Shown: one piece after another, positions 52,689-61,089 of the stretch
How the letters are laid out: each line of letters starts with the position of its first letter
How positions within the stretch are numbered: the stretch's first letter is position 1
Origin: CAYNVS01 sp964400725
GTDB lineage: Bacteria > Myxococcota_A > SURF-8 > CAYNVS01
NCBI GenBank assembly: GCA_964400725.1
Contig: CAYNVS010000009.1
Location: 42,263 to 106,262 of the forward strand
DNA: 64,000 nucleotides
Reading direction: 5' to 3'
Position numbers and translations under genes: made by a program
The notes under the pieces: generated by a model
The model's input: only the letters and a program-made list of their open reading frames with translations
Told to the model about the DNA's origin: nothing
The model's database searches: none

Positions 52689-53375
52689 TTACGGCTCAAA
52701 TCTGTAGCCGATAGATCTAACGGTTATGAAATGCTTCGGGCGCTCTGGGTTCGCCTCGAAGAGTTTTCTAAATTTAACGACGAAATTATCGATGGTGCGA
52801 AGCGTAGGATCGACGTCCATGCCCCATACTTCTTCGAGAATATCGGCCCTTGAGAGCGTTTTGCCGGGCGACTGGGCGAAAACGGAGAGAAGATTAGCCT
52901 CTTTTTCCGAAAGCGTCGTAGTCCCTTCGTTGGTCTGCGCCAAACGCGTTTCGAGATTGACGTCGAAGCGGCCGATTGAAATAATGCGGCTGCTGTGAAG
53001 CGACCTGTTTCCCTGACTTCTTCTTATAATCGCCTGAACCCTCGCTAGAAGCTCGTCCATATCGAACGGTTTGGTCAGGTAATCGTCGGCGCCCGACGCG
53101 AAGGCGGCGACCTTTGTTTCGACTTCGCGCTTGGCCGTAAGCATTATTACGGGCGTGGCGATTCCGCGTTTTCGCAGCGACGCGAGAGCTTCCTCGCCGG
53201 ATATTCCGGGCAGCATAATATCCATTAAAATCAAATCGAACCGCTCAGTTGCAAGCCTCGCAAGAGCCGATTCGGCGTCGCGGAAAACCTCGGTCTCGTA
53301 TCCTTCGCGCTCAAGGTTAAGCCTCAGCATCGTCGCGATGAGCTCTTCGTCTTCGGTTACGAGTATCTTATACAT
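52689..53375 (-). CDS. OmpR/PhoB-family response regulator in the heme operon
   Basis: A 228-residue transcription regulator. The receiver has acidic EDEE (~8-11), phospho-acceptor Asp52 (LILMDIMLPG), the Thr in MLTAKRE and the Lys in YLTKPFDMDELLAR. The C-terminal winged helix has FDVNLETRLAQ, then LSEKEANLLSVF and the recognition-helix/wing region TLRTIDNFVVKFRKLFE. Its ATG overlaps the kinase stop by one base (TAATG). Proteins of this type bind direct repeats about 11 bases apart, which is the layout of the repeats at 63588-63623 upstream of this operon. The link is inferred. Confidence 0.93.
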   Translation of the reverse strand: MYKILVTEDEELIATMLRLNLEREGYETEVFRDAESALARLATERFDLILMDIMLPGISGEEALASLRKRGIATPVIMLTAKREVETKVAAFASGADDYLTKPFDMDELLARVQAIIRRSQGNRSLHSSRIISIGRFDVNLETRLAQTNEGTTTLSEKEANLLSVFAQSPGKTLSRADILEEVWGMDVDPTLRTIDNFVVKFRKLFEANPERPKHFITVRSIGYRFEP

Positions 53376-54566
53376 TATTTATCCCCTTTCGCCGCGGGCA
53401 AAACGACCGTGAAGACCGCTCCTTTGCCGAGACCGCCGCTTCCGGCGGTCATATTGCCTTTCATTCTGCGCGCAAGCTCCCGCGATAGATACAGCCCCAT
53501 TCCGGTGCCGTGCTTCCCCTTGGGCAGCTCGTCGGTGAGCCTTTTGTATGCCTCGAAAATCGCTTTAGACATCGCCGGATTAAATCCTATTCCCTGATCC
53601 GCAAAGTCCAGCGCGAAGCCTTTCGCGTCTCTCCTTACATCCACCTTTATTTTAAGCGGTTTTCCGCCGTATTTCAACGCGTTGTCGATTAGATTCTCTA
53701 TTATTACCCGCATCGCGTCCTTGTCGCCGGAAACGATAGCCGAGCCATTCGTCGCGTCGTCGAACTCGACCGACGCGTCTCGCAGCAAGGTTTTTCTTTC
53801 GCGCAAATAATCGGCCGCAAACGCGCCCAAATCGAACGGTTGTATCTGCATGCCAAAGGCGTTGCGGTTCATCCGTTGTCCGATTAAAATATTTTCGGTA
53901 AGCATATGCTGCCGCTCGACTTCGCGCAAGGCCATTTGGAGCAGCGGCTCAAGCCGGTCGCGCGGAAGCTCCGCCGCCAGCATCGTTTGCAGAAGAGCCT
54001 TTATGCCGGTGATCGGCGTTTTTATCTCGTGCGTTACGCGGCTGAAAAAATTCGTTCACCTCTCTGCTCGTCCGCCTCTCGACGTGTATCATTCTATACA
54101 GCATAAAGACGCTTATCATCATAAGCAAAATAAGCGTCGCGCTCTCTCCCGCGACCATTAGCGTGCGGCGCTTGAACTTATTTTCGAGAGCTTTCGCGTA
54201 TTCGGGCTTTATTCTAACGCAGTATTTCGACCAGTAGGGCGCGAGTTGAACGAATTTGTCCGCGGGCGAAATTTGAAGACAGAAGACCGCCTCGACGCCT
54301 TCGGGAGCGTCGAGCTGCAACGGGTCTCTATCGGCGTTGTGCCCGGCGCTAAGCGCAAAGGCGCGCAAATTAGCGTTAAGCGTTTCGTATTTTTCGTCCC
54401 TCTGCTGGGCGATGGACGAGCGTATGAAGACCGACCACCATGCGACCAGCGTAGCGAGCGATATTATCGTCAGCGCGAATAGCAGATGATACGCCCTTCT
54501 TTTAAGCCCCGCAAAAATTTTCGCGGTTAATTCCGCTGCAGTCATTTCGTTCCGCCGGCGATTCAT
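53375..54566 (-). pseudogene. sensor histidine kinase of the heme operon, frame interrupted at a T6 run
   Basis: The gene starts at ATG 54566, overlapping the hemL stop (ATGA); ATG 54545 is an alternative. It has TM1 (~26-45), a periplasmic region of ~105 residues, TM2 (~155-172) and a short linker ending REVNEFF. The frame then changes at a T6 run (plus-strand A's 54045-54050), and the other frame continues without loss: SRVTHEIKTPITGI (phospho-acceptor His), N-box IIENLIDNALKYGG, G-boxes DQGIGFN and GTGMGLYLSR. One T fewer restores a complete ~395-residue kinase. It may be an assembly error, a phase-variable slip or a true mutation. The signal is unknown. Confidence 0.85.
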
Positions 54567-55846
54567 TCCGTCTGCGCTAGGCTCTCCGCGAAGGCCGCCG
54601 CCAGTCCTTCGGCGTCTTCTTCGGAATGCGCGTCGCTTATAAACATAACCTCGTACGACGAAGGAGGCAGGTAATAGCCTTTTCCCAACATTTTCCAATA
54701 TATATCCGCGAACCGTTTCATGGCAAGAGGCGAGATCTTATCGGCGCGGCGCGGAGCCTCGCCCTCGTCGAAATATGGCCATATAACGCCGCCCAGACGA
54801 ATCGCGCGCGCCTTTGCGAGCCCGCAGGCCGCAAGCCTCGCCTCGAACGCCGCCGCCGTTTTTTCGATTCGCGGATAAGGATTTTCTTTTTTTAATATTT
54901 TCAGCGCGGCTATTCCGGCGGCCAGCGAAACCGGATTGCCGCTCAGGGTTCCGGCCTGATAAACCGCGCCGACCGGAGATAGTTTGTCCATGATTTCAGC
55001 GCTCCCCAGCAGCGCGCCCACAGGCATTCCTCCGCCTATTATTTTGCCGAGCGTTACGACGTCCGGCGTTATTCCGAGGCTCTCGCCGTAACCGCCGAAG
55101 CGGAGCCTGAAGCCCGTAATCACCTCGTCGAAAATAAGCAGCGAACCGCTTTTGCGCGTCAGCTCGCGCAGAGTCTGCAGAAATTCCGTTCTCTGCAAAA
55201 GAAGTCCGTTATTGGCCGGAGCCGGCTCGATAATAACCGCCGCGATTTCGCCGCCGCGTTTTTCAAAAATATCTCTTACCGCCTCTTCGTCGTCCAACGG
55301 AGCTACGATCGTCGTCGCCGCGACGTCTTTAGGAACTCCTTTAGAGCTCGCTATCGCGCAGGTTGCAAGTCCGGAACCGGCTTTCACAAGCATGCCGTCG
55401 TAGTGGCCGTGGTAGCCGCCCTCGAATTTCAATACGAAGTCTCGCCCGGTAAAGCCGCGCGCAAGCCGCAGCGCCGTCATCACCGCCTCGGTTCCGCTGC
55501 TTACCATGCGGATTTTGTCGAACGCCGGAAAAGCCGATAAAATCAGCTCCGCAAGTTCGATCTCTTTTTCGTGGCACGCGCCGTAGCTTAAGCCGTCCTT
55601 AGCCGCTTCTTCGACCGCCTCGACGACTTCCGGCCTAGAATGGCCGAGAATCAGAGGCCCCCAAGACATGCAAAAATCGACGTATTCGTTTCCGTCCGCG
55701 TCGGCGACGCGAGAGCCTTGCGCCCTTTTGATAAAAATCGGAGAACCCCCAACCTGACCGAACGCGCGCACCGGGCTGTTGACTCCTCCCGGAATGAGCG
55801 TTTTTGCTTTTTCAAAAAGTTCCTTCGATTTTGCGTATTGGGTCAT
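54563..55846 (-). CDS. hemL: glutamate-1-semialdehyde 2,1-aminomutase
   Basis: PLP enzyme giving 5-aminolevulinate, the second step of the C5 pathway. At 427 residues it has the usual length. Key segments: PGGVNSPVRAFGQVGG at the N-terminus, SSGTEAVMTALRLAR, GGYHGHYDGMLVKAGSG, then IFDEVITGFRL and the PLP lysine in TLGKIIGGGMPVGA. AAGGAG precedes the ATG. It starts 14 bases after hemD and overlaps the kinase start by ATGA. Confidence 0.95.
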   Translation of the reverse strand: MTQYAKSKELFEKAKTLIPGGVNSPVRAFGQVGGSPIFIKRAQGSRVADADGNEYVDFCMSWGPLILGHSRPEVVEAVEEAAKDGLSYGACHEKEIELAELILSAFPAFDKIRMVSSGTEAVMTALRLARGFTGRDFVLKFEGGYHGHYDGMLVKAGSGLATCAIASSKGVPKDVAATTIVAPLDDEEAVRDIFEKRGGEIAAVIIEPAPANNGLLLQRTEFLQTLRELTRKSGSLLIFDEVITGFRLRFGGYGESLGITPDVVTLGKIIGGGMPVGALLGSAEIMDKLSPVGAVYQAGTLSGNPVSLAAGIAALKILKKENPYPRIEKTAAAFEARLAACGLAKARAIRLGGVIWPYFDEGEAPRRADKISPLAMKRFADIYWKMLGKGYYLPPSSYEVMFISDAHSEEDAEGLAAAFAESLAQTE

Positions 55847-55860
55847 ATTTTTTCTCCTTG

Positions 55861-56580
55861 TTATTTAATCGCTTTTTTAATCGCTTCAAACAAACAATCG
55901 TCGTCGGGCTTTTCCGCCTCGACTATAAATTCGGCTCCCATCTTTTTCAGCGCGCCGGCGGTGGTGGAGCCTATCGCGGCGAAGCGGTCTAACGCGGCGG
56001 CGGCGTTTGCGTTAAAATAGCCGGCTGCGGCCGAAGGGCTTGCAACTACTACTATTTTAGGCGCGGCGTCGGCGATCGGCTTCAATTCGGGCGCGTAAAT
56101 TTCGTAAACGATAATTTCGGACAGCCTGCGTCCCGCCTCTTGCATAATCCGCGCAAACCCCCCTTCCGTCTTGTTTCCGCGGACGTATAAAACCCGCGCA
56201 TCCTTCGGAAGCGCCTTCATCATGGCTTTTGCCAGCGCTTCGCCTACGCTCGGCTCCGCCGTCAAATCGGCTTCAAGCCCCAGAATTTCTTTTATTCTCG
56301 CGCTCGTCGCCTCGCCCACGCTTCCGATGAACGGACGGCTCTCTCGCAGAACGCCGGCGGCGGCCTTCATTCCGTCAGCTCCGCGCTTGCTTGCGAACGC
56401 TACGGCTTTAAACTCTCTAAGCGGCGTTCCGTCTATTACCGCGTCCGGCGGACAAGGCAGCGCTCTAGCCGCGACGCACGGATAATCGAGAACCCGCAAG
56501 CCGGCGTCCGAGCACATTTTCGCGAGCCGCTCGTTGTCGGAGCTTTCGCGGGTGAGAACGACTAGGAAATCCGAGTCCAT
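55861..56580 (-). CDS. hemD: uroporphyrinogen-III synthase
   Basis: Cyclises hydroxymethylbilane to uroporphyrinogen III. The family is poorly conserved, but this 239-residue protein has the expected two-lobe pattern: VVLTRE near the start, FKAVAFASKRGADGM, IGSVGEATSARI, VLYVRGNKTEGGFARI, EIIVYEIYAPEL, VVVASPSAAAGYF and FAAIGSTTAGAL. It sits directly after hemC, overlapping it by 19 bases, which settles the assignment. No strong ribosome binding site is visible, so coupled translation is likely. Confidence 0.9.
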   Translation of the reverse strand: MDSDFLVVLTRESSDNERLAKMCSDAGLRVLDYPCVAARALPCPPDAVIDGTPLREFKAVAFASKRGADGMKAAAGVLRESRPFIGSVGEATSARIKEILGLEADLTAEPSVGEALAKAMMKALPKDARVLYVRGNKTEGGFARIMQEAGRRLSEIIVYEIYAPELKPIADAAPKIVVVASPSAAAGYFNANAAAALDRFAAIGSTTAGALKKMGAEFIVEAEKPDDDCLFEAIKKAIK

Positions 56581-57494
56581 ATTTTCGCGCCTTCGTAAAC
56601 GAGCGGTTTGAAAGAGCCCGTCATCGCCGGGCCGAATTCCATAATTCTTTCCAAAGAGCCTTGCGTCTCGGCGTTAAGCCATTCTCCGCCCAGCTCCAAA
56701 CCTATGAACGCTTTAAAAATACCGCCGCAGTCTTTCGCGTAAGAGGCGAAAGCGCTATGGCAGCCGCCGCCGAAGTTTTTCAGAATCCGCCGCTCCGCTT
56801 CCGCGGCAAGCCTTGTAGGCTGGTCGTCAAGCCGCTCCAACTCGCGCTTCGCGGCCTCGTTTCTAGAGGCGGTTTCAACGGCCACAACTCCCTGTCCCGG
56901 CGCGGGAATCCATATTTCCGGGTCCAGCTCGAAAACCGCAAGCCCTCTTAAATCAAGCGAAAGACGCCTTATTCCGGCGCTGGAAAGAATTATCGCTCCG
57001 TATTCGCCGCTTCGCAGCTTTTCTATTCTCGTCGGCACGTTGCCGCGCAGAGTTTTAGCGTTTGCGCGCGGCGCGAAAGTTTTTAACAAAGCCCGCCGTC
57101 TAAGCGACGTCGCGCCGACCTCGCAGCCCTTCTTCAGCGGGAAAACGCCGGCCTCGTCAACCCAAAAAGGGGACGCGATTAAAACGTCGCAAACGGCGTC
57201 GCGCTTCAAATAGGCCGCGATTTCTAAACCTTCGGGCTGTTCGGTCGGCAGGTCTTTTAGCGAATGCACCGCCGCGTCTATCGTTCCGGCAAGAAGCTCG
57301 TCCTCAATTTCCTTTGTAAAAAAGCCTTTTTCAAGGCTTCCTTGAAGCGGAACGTCGAGAAATTTGTCGCCGGAAGTTTTTATTATTTTTATTTCGGAAT
57401 CGACTGTAAGAAGCCTTATAACTTTTTCCGCCTGCCAAAGCGCGAGCCTGCTGCCGCGCGACCCGACGATTAATTTACGCCGCAGTTCGTTCAT
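56562..57494 (-). CDS. hemC: hydroxymethylbilane synthase (porphobilinogen deaminase)
   Basis: Polymerises four porphobilinogens on a dipyrromethane cofactor. It has 310 residues, with the start VGSRGSRLALWQAEKV, the substrate/cofactor region AAVHSLKDLPTEQP, LRGNVPTRIEKLR, ILSSAGIRRL, and PAPGQGVVAVE. The cofactor Cys is in GGGCHSAFASYA. The start codon overlaps the hemA stop by ATGA. Confidence 0.95.
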   Translation of the reverse strand: MNELRRKLIVGSRGSRLALWQAEKVIRLLTVDSEIKIIKTSGDKFLDVPLQGSLEKGFFTKEIEDELLAGTIDAAVHSLKDLPTEQPEGLEIAAYLKRDAVCDVLIASPFWVDEAGVFPLKKGCEVGATSLRRRALLKTFAPRANAKTLRGNVPTRIEKLRSGEYGAIILSSAGIRRLSLDLRGLAVFELDPEIWIPAPGQGVVAVETASRNEAAKRELERLDDQPTRLAAEAERRILKNFGGGCHSAFASYAKDCGGIFKAFIGLELGGEWLNAETQGSLERIMEFGPAMTGSFKPLVYEGAKIWTRIS

Positions 57495-58720
57495 TTTACG
57501 CTCCTGTATTCTTCCAGCGCTCCGTGTATGGACGCGAAAATATTGTTCGAGTAATCGCGCACCAGCCTTTGCATTACCGCTTCCACGCGTCTTTTCGTTT
57601 GCTCGTCAAGCTCCGGCAAATCGCTTTCGACAAGGCTTGGGATGAGGTTGCGTATAAAGTCGCGCCGCTGCGTGTGCGCCGTCTCAAGCAGCGAAACCAT
57701 GCCGCGCTCCATGCAAAACCGCTTGAACCTCGCGAGCTCCGACTCGATTTTTTCCTCCATTTTGGCGGAACGGCGAAGCGTTTCCGGGTCGGCGTTAGTT
57801 TCAAGCAAATCGTCTATCTCCACGTAATCGACCTCTTCGCGCGTCCTCAATCCGGGCGCGGCCTGTCTGGGAATGCCCAAATCTATAATTATCAGCCTCT
57901 TGCCTCGCCCCTCGAAATCTATCGAGTCGGCTCCGAATATGGGCGAGCGGGAACCCGTCGCCAGAACCAGAGCGTCGAAATAGACTGACTCTTCTCGCAG
58001 TCTCGAAATGCTTTTCCATGCCGCGGCGTGGGTTTCGTCAATTGTTCTGTTGAAGAGAACCGTCTCGCATCCTATCGTCTGATTTATCATTGCGGCCGTT
58101 TTGCGGCCTATGGAACCCATTCCCGCGACCGCTATTTTGGCGCGCCTCGCGTTTTCTCCGAGCATTTTTAAGAGCCTCGCGGCGGCGAGCCCGTGAATGC
58201 CTCTCGACGAATTAGAGCGAAAGCCGACTCTGTATCCGGCCTTCGCCACGCGTCCGGCCGATACGCCCAAACCGTTTAAAATTTCCGACGCGGCGTTCTC
58301 TTCGCGGCTTTGAATCAAGGCGCGGTTGAATTGCCCGGCGATCTGCGCCTCGCCTACGGCGAGAGATTCAAGCCCCGCGACCACTCTGAAAACGTGTCTC
58401 GCCGCCTCCTCGCCCGCGTAAACGTAAGGCTTGTTCTGCGCCGCCGAACGCGATGATTTTCCTCGAAGCTTGTCGGCCATGGCCGCGCTTAAAAGCTCGG
58501 CCATCCATTGCGGATTTGAGGCGGACACTATCCATTCGACTCGGTTGCAAGTTTCCAGCGAGACGAATCCGGCCGACGGATCGATTGAGAGAATCGAATC
58601 GAACAATTTTCGCCTGTCTTCCGCGGCGCTCGCTAGAGCCTCCCGCTCCGTAGAGCTCGCTATGCGAAAGTCGCACCCCACCGCCGCAAGCGGAATTTCA
58701 AACTGCTTACGCGATTCCAT
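57491..58720 (-). CDS. hemA: glutamyl-tRNA reductase
   Basis: NADPH-dependent reduction of glutamyl-tRNA to glutamate-1-semialdehyde, the committed step of the C5 heme route. The 409 residues include the catalytic Cys in LETCNRVEWIV, VFRVVAGLESLAVGEAQI, the NADP-binding VAGMGSIGRKTA, and a C-terminal dimerisation helix. I take ATG 58720, with GGAGAAATTAAAG upstream and a 14-base overlap with hemY, rather than an earlier in-frame start 23 codons inside hemY. It needs charged tRNA-Glu from the gltX product, also in this window. Confidence 0.93.
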   Translation of the reverse strand: MESRKQFEIPLAAVGCDFRIASSTEREALASAAEDRRKLFDSILSIDPSAGFVSLETCNRVEWIVSASNPQWMAELLSAAMADKLRGKSSRSAAQNKPYVYAGEEAARHVFRVVAGLESLAVGEAQIAGQFNRALIQSREENAASEILNGLGVSAGRVAKAGYRVGFRSNSSRGIHGLAAARLLKMLGENARRAKIAVAGMGSIGRKTAAMINQTIGCETVLFNRTIDETHAAAWKSISRLREESVYFDALVLATGSRSPIFGADSIDFEGRGKRLIIIDLGIPRQAAPGLRTREEVDYVEIDDLLETNADPETLRRSAKMEEKIESELARFKRFCMERGMVSLLETAHTQRRDFIRNLIPSLVESDLPELDEQTKRRVEAVMQRLVRDYSNNIFASIHGALEEYRSVK

Positions 58721-60116
58721 CTTTAATTTCTCCTTCGGCGTTTTCAACGCGCCCGCCAGAAAGAAACGCGGAGGCCTTCTCGGCGGCATCGTATCCGCTC
58801 TGCGCCGCTTGGTCTATTCCGACGCCTGCGAGGTAATTGCCCGCGAGATAAAGTCCCGGAGAATTTTTAAGCTCCGCGTCGACCAGCTCCATCCTTTCCG
58901 GATGATCCGGCGTTAGCTGCGGTATTGCGCTTTCGTAACGCATTATTTTAAGCGGCTTAAGCTTCAAGTCCGGTCTGCGAAAAATAATTCTGTGTTCCGC
59001 CGACAGCGCGTCGGCTATTTGCAAATCGCTCATCGCGCCGAAACTTGGATCGAGAGTTCCGCCGTAAAACGAGCTGAACAGCCGTTCTCCGTCCGGCGCG
59101 CGCCCGCTGAAAAGCCGCGAAGAAAAAATCGTTCCGAGCGTCCGCAGCTTGTACATTCGGGGAACGAGAAAACCGAAGCCGTCGGGAAGCTCTTCCCCTT
59201 CTCTTTCGCGCGTCCAGTGAACGAGCGCAACCGGCGACATTGGTATTGCGTCCAAAGGAGCGCGGGCATTAGGCGCTATGCCGGCCAACAGCGAGCTCGC
59301 GGCTTTGGGCGGAGCCGCGATAATGAGCGACGTCGCTCGGTATTCCGCGTCTTTGGTTTTAACGGAATAGCCGCCGTTTATTCTCGACGCGCTTATAGTT
59401 TCGGCGTTAAGCGAGATCCGGCCTTCGAGCTCCGAAGCCAGCTTTTGCGCGATTCGTCCAAGCCCGCCTTTAAAGCTGTATAGGCCGCTTTTGGGCTCAA
59501 GTCCAAGCGCCGCGAGACGCCTGCGTTTCGCGCGCATGTACTTGATTGCGCCTATTATCATCGAACCGGATTCTCGCTCCCACGTCCAAAATTTGCGGAA
59601 CGCCGCGCGCGCGCCCAATTGATGCGGGTCTCCGGCGTAAACTCCCGAAACGAACGGCCCCATTAAAAAGGTCGCGGCCTCCTCGCCGAATCGCCGGACG
59701 AAAAAACTGTGCGCGCTCTCGTCGTCCTTAGCGCCGTTGGGAATCAAAGGCTCAAGCATTAGCCGCAGCTTGGCGCGGAGGCTTAAAAGAGGCGAAAAGA
59801 TAAAAGACGAAAGACTCATGGGCATTTCCATAAGGCGGCCGTCGCGGAAGATATAGCGGGAGTCCGAAGCGGATCCGGCTTTCTCGACTTCGCTCTCCAT
59901 GCCGAGATCGGAGACAAGCCTCCACATCGAATCTGCGGAGCCCATGAAGCTGTTCGGCCCCGCCTCCATGGCGAAGCCGCCCTCGTAAATCGTCCTTACG
60001 TTGCCGCCGACGAAAGGCTTGCTCTCAAGAAGCGTTATATCCGCGCCCCGCGCCTTCAAAGCGCGAGCCGCCGTCAATCCAGAAATTCCGCCGCCTATTA
60101 TAATCGCGTCGTACAT
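58707..60116 (-). CDS. hemY: protoporphyrinogen oxidase, HemY type
   Basis: FAD enzyme oxidising protoporphyrinogen IX to protoporphyrin IX. It has 469 residues with the dinucleotide-binding start YDAIIIGGGISGLTAARAL, LLESKPFVGGNVRTIYEGGF, MEAGPNSFMG, FVSGVYAGDPHQLGARAAF and the C-terminal GLYLAGNYLAGVGIDQAAQSG. Two ATGs are possible. 60116 has AGAAGGA eight bases upstream and begins directly with the FAD fold, so I prefer it over 60137, which overlaps the hemH stop. This type usually uses molecular oxygen, which contrasts with the oxygen-independent HemN in the same operon. Confidence 0.93.
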   Translation of the reverse strand: MYDAIIIGGGISGLTAARALKARGADITLLESKPFVGGNVRTIYEGGFAMEAGPNSFMGSADSMWRLVSDLGMESEVEKAGSASDSRYIFRDGRLMEMPMSLSSFIFSPLLSLRAKLRLMLEPLIPNGAKDDESAHSFFVRRFGEEAATFLMGPFVSGVYAGDPHQLGARAAFRKFWTWERESGSMIIGAIKYMRAKRRRLAALGLEPKSGLYSFKGGLGRIAQKLASELEGRISLNAETISASRINGGYSVKTKDAEYRATSLIIAAPPKAASSLLAGIAPNARAPLDAIPMSPVALVHWTREREGEELPDGFGFLVPRMYKLRTLGTIFSSRLFSGRAPDGERLFSSFYGGTLDPSFGAMSDLQIADALSAEHRIIFRRPDLKLKPLKIMRYESAIPQLTPDHPERMELVDAELKNSPGLYLAGNYLAGVGIDQAAQSGYDAAEKASAFLSGGRVENAEGEIKDGIA

Positions 60117-60129
60117 GTTTTTATCCTTC

Positions 60130-61077
60130 TCAATCATCGTTTAGTGCAAGCTCCAAAATGGCCTGAGCGTAAAGCTCTCCGCCGGCTAAAGCCGGAACGC
60201 GGACGAAACTTTCAATTCCTGCCCTCGCGCACCGTTCCTTAAAAATTACGTCGAGATCGTAAAGCGTTTCCAAGCATTCGGTCGCGAAACTCAAAGGTTG
60301 AACGACCAGCCTTTTAACGCCGCCCGCAACGAGCCTTTCAAGTTCTTCCTCAAGAGTCGGGCCGTGCCACTTAACGGGGCCGACTTGACTTTGGTAAGCA
60401 AGCGACCATTCATCGCCCAGCCCGGCTTCTTCGGCTATTAATTGCGCCGAGCGCTCAATCTGCGATATGTACGGATCGCCTTTTTTGGCGTAAGAAACGG
60501 GAACGCTGTGCGCAGTAAACAACACGCGAGAGCCGCCCGACTCTTTGTCTTCGCCCCTCATCGCATAAAGCAGGTTCGCCGTCATCGCCTCAACGTAGCG
60601 AGGATTGTCGAAATGACTTTTAACCACGCGCAGCCTAGTAGAATAGACGTTTGCCCGTTCGAGCTCCTTTTCGATGGAAAGCGTCGTAGAGAAGGAGTAT
60701 TGCGGAAACAACGGAACGACCGCGGCTTCCGAAAATCCTCGCGACGCGATTTTCTCAAGCGCGAAAGGTATGGATGGAGCGGTATAACGCATGGCGACAA
60801 AAACCGGAATCTCCGATAATTCTTCTGTCTTGGCCGCTATCCTCAAAGTCTCCTCAAGTATCGGCGATCTGCCGCCGATCAGCTCGTACCTAGCTTTGAC
60901 TTTTGGCGCTCTCCTCGACGAGACTATTTTCGCGAACAAATTTTGATAAAGAAACCCGCCTGGCAGACTTACCATATCCGGATCCGATAGAAGACTGCGT
61001 ATGTAGCCTTCGACTTCGCCGAGGCTGGAAGGGCCTCCCATGTTGATTAACAGCGCGCAGCGGCGTCCGTCGTTCAT
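60130..61077 (-). CDS. hemH: ferrochelatase
   Basis: Inserts ferrous iron into protoporphyrin IX, the last step of protoheme synthesis by this route. It is 315 residues long with the opening LLINMGGPSSLGEVEGYIRSLLSD, YELIGGRSPILEET, and VFVAMRYTAPSI. Then come AAVVPLFPQYSFSTTLS, the catalytic His in FTAHSVPVSYAKKGDPY, and YQSQVGPVKWHGPTLEE. It starts 12 bases after hemN. Confidence 0.95.
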   Translation of the reverse strand: MNDGRRCALLINMGGPSSLGEVEGYIRSLLSDPDMVSLPGGFLYQNLFAKIVSSRRAPKVKARYELIGGRSPILEETLRIAAKTEELSEIPVFVAMRYTAPSIPFALEKIASRGFSEAAVVPLFPQYSFSTTLSIEKELERANVYSTRLRVVKSHFDNPRYVEAMTANLLYAMRGEDKESGGSRVLFTAHSVPVSYAKKGDPYISQIERSAQLIAEEAGLGDEWSLAYQSQVGPVKWHGPTLEEELERLVAGGVKRLVVQPLSFATECLETLYDLDVIFKERCARAGIESFVRVPALAGGELYAQAILELALNDD

Positions 61078-61089
61078 TTGCGCCTCCGA

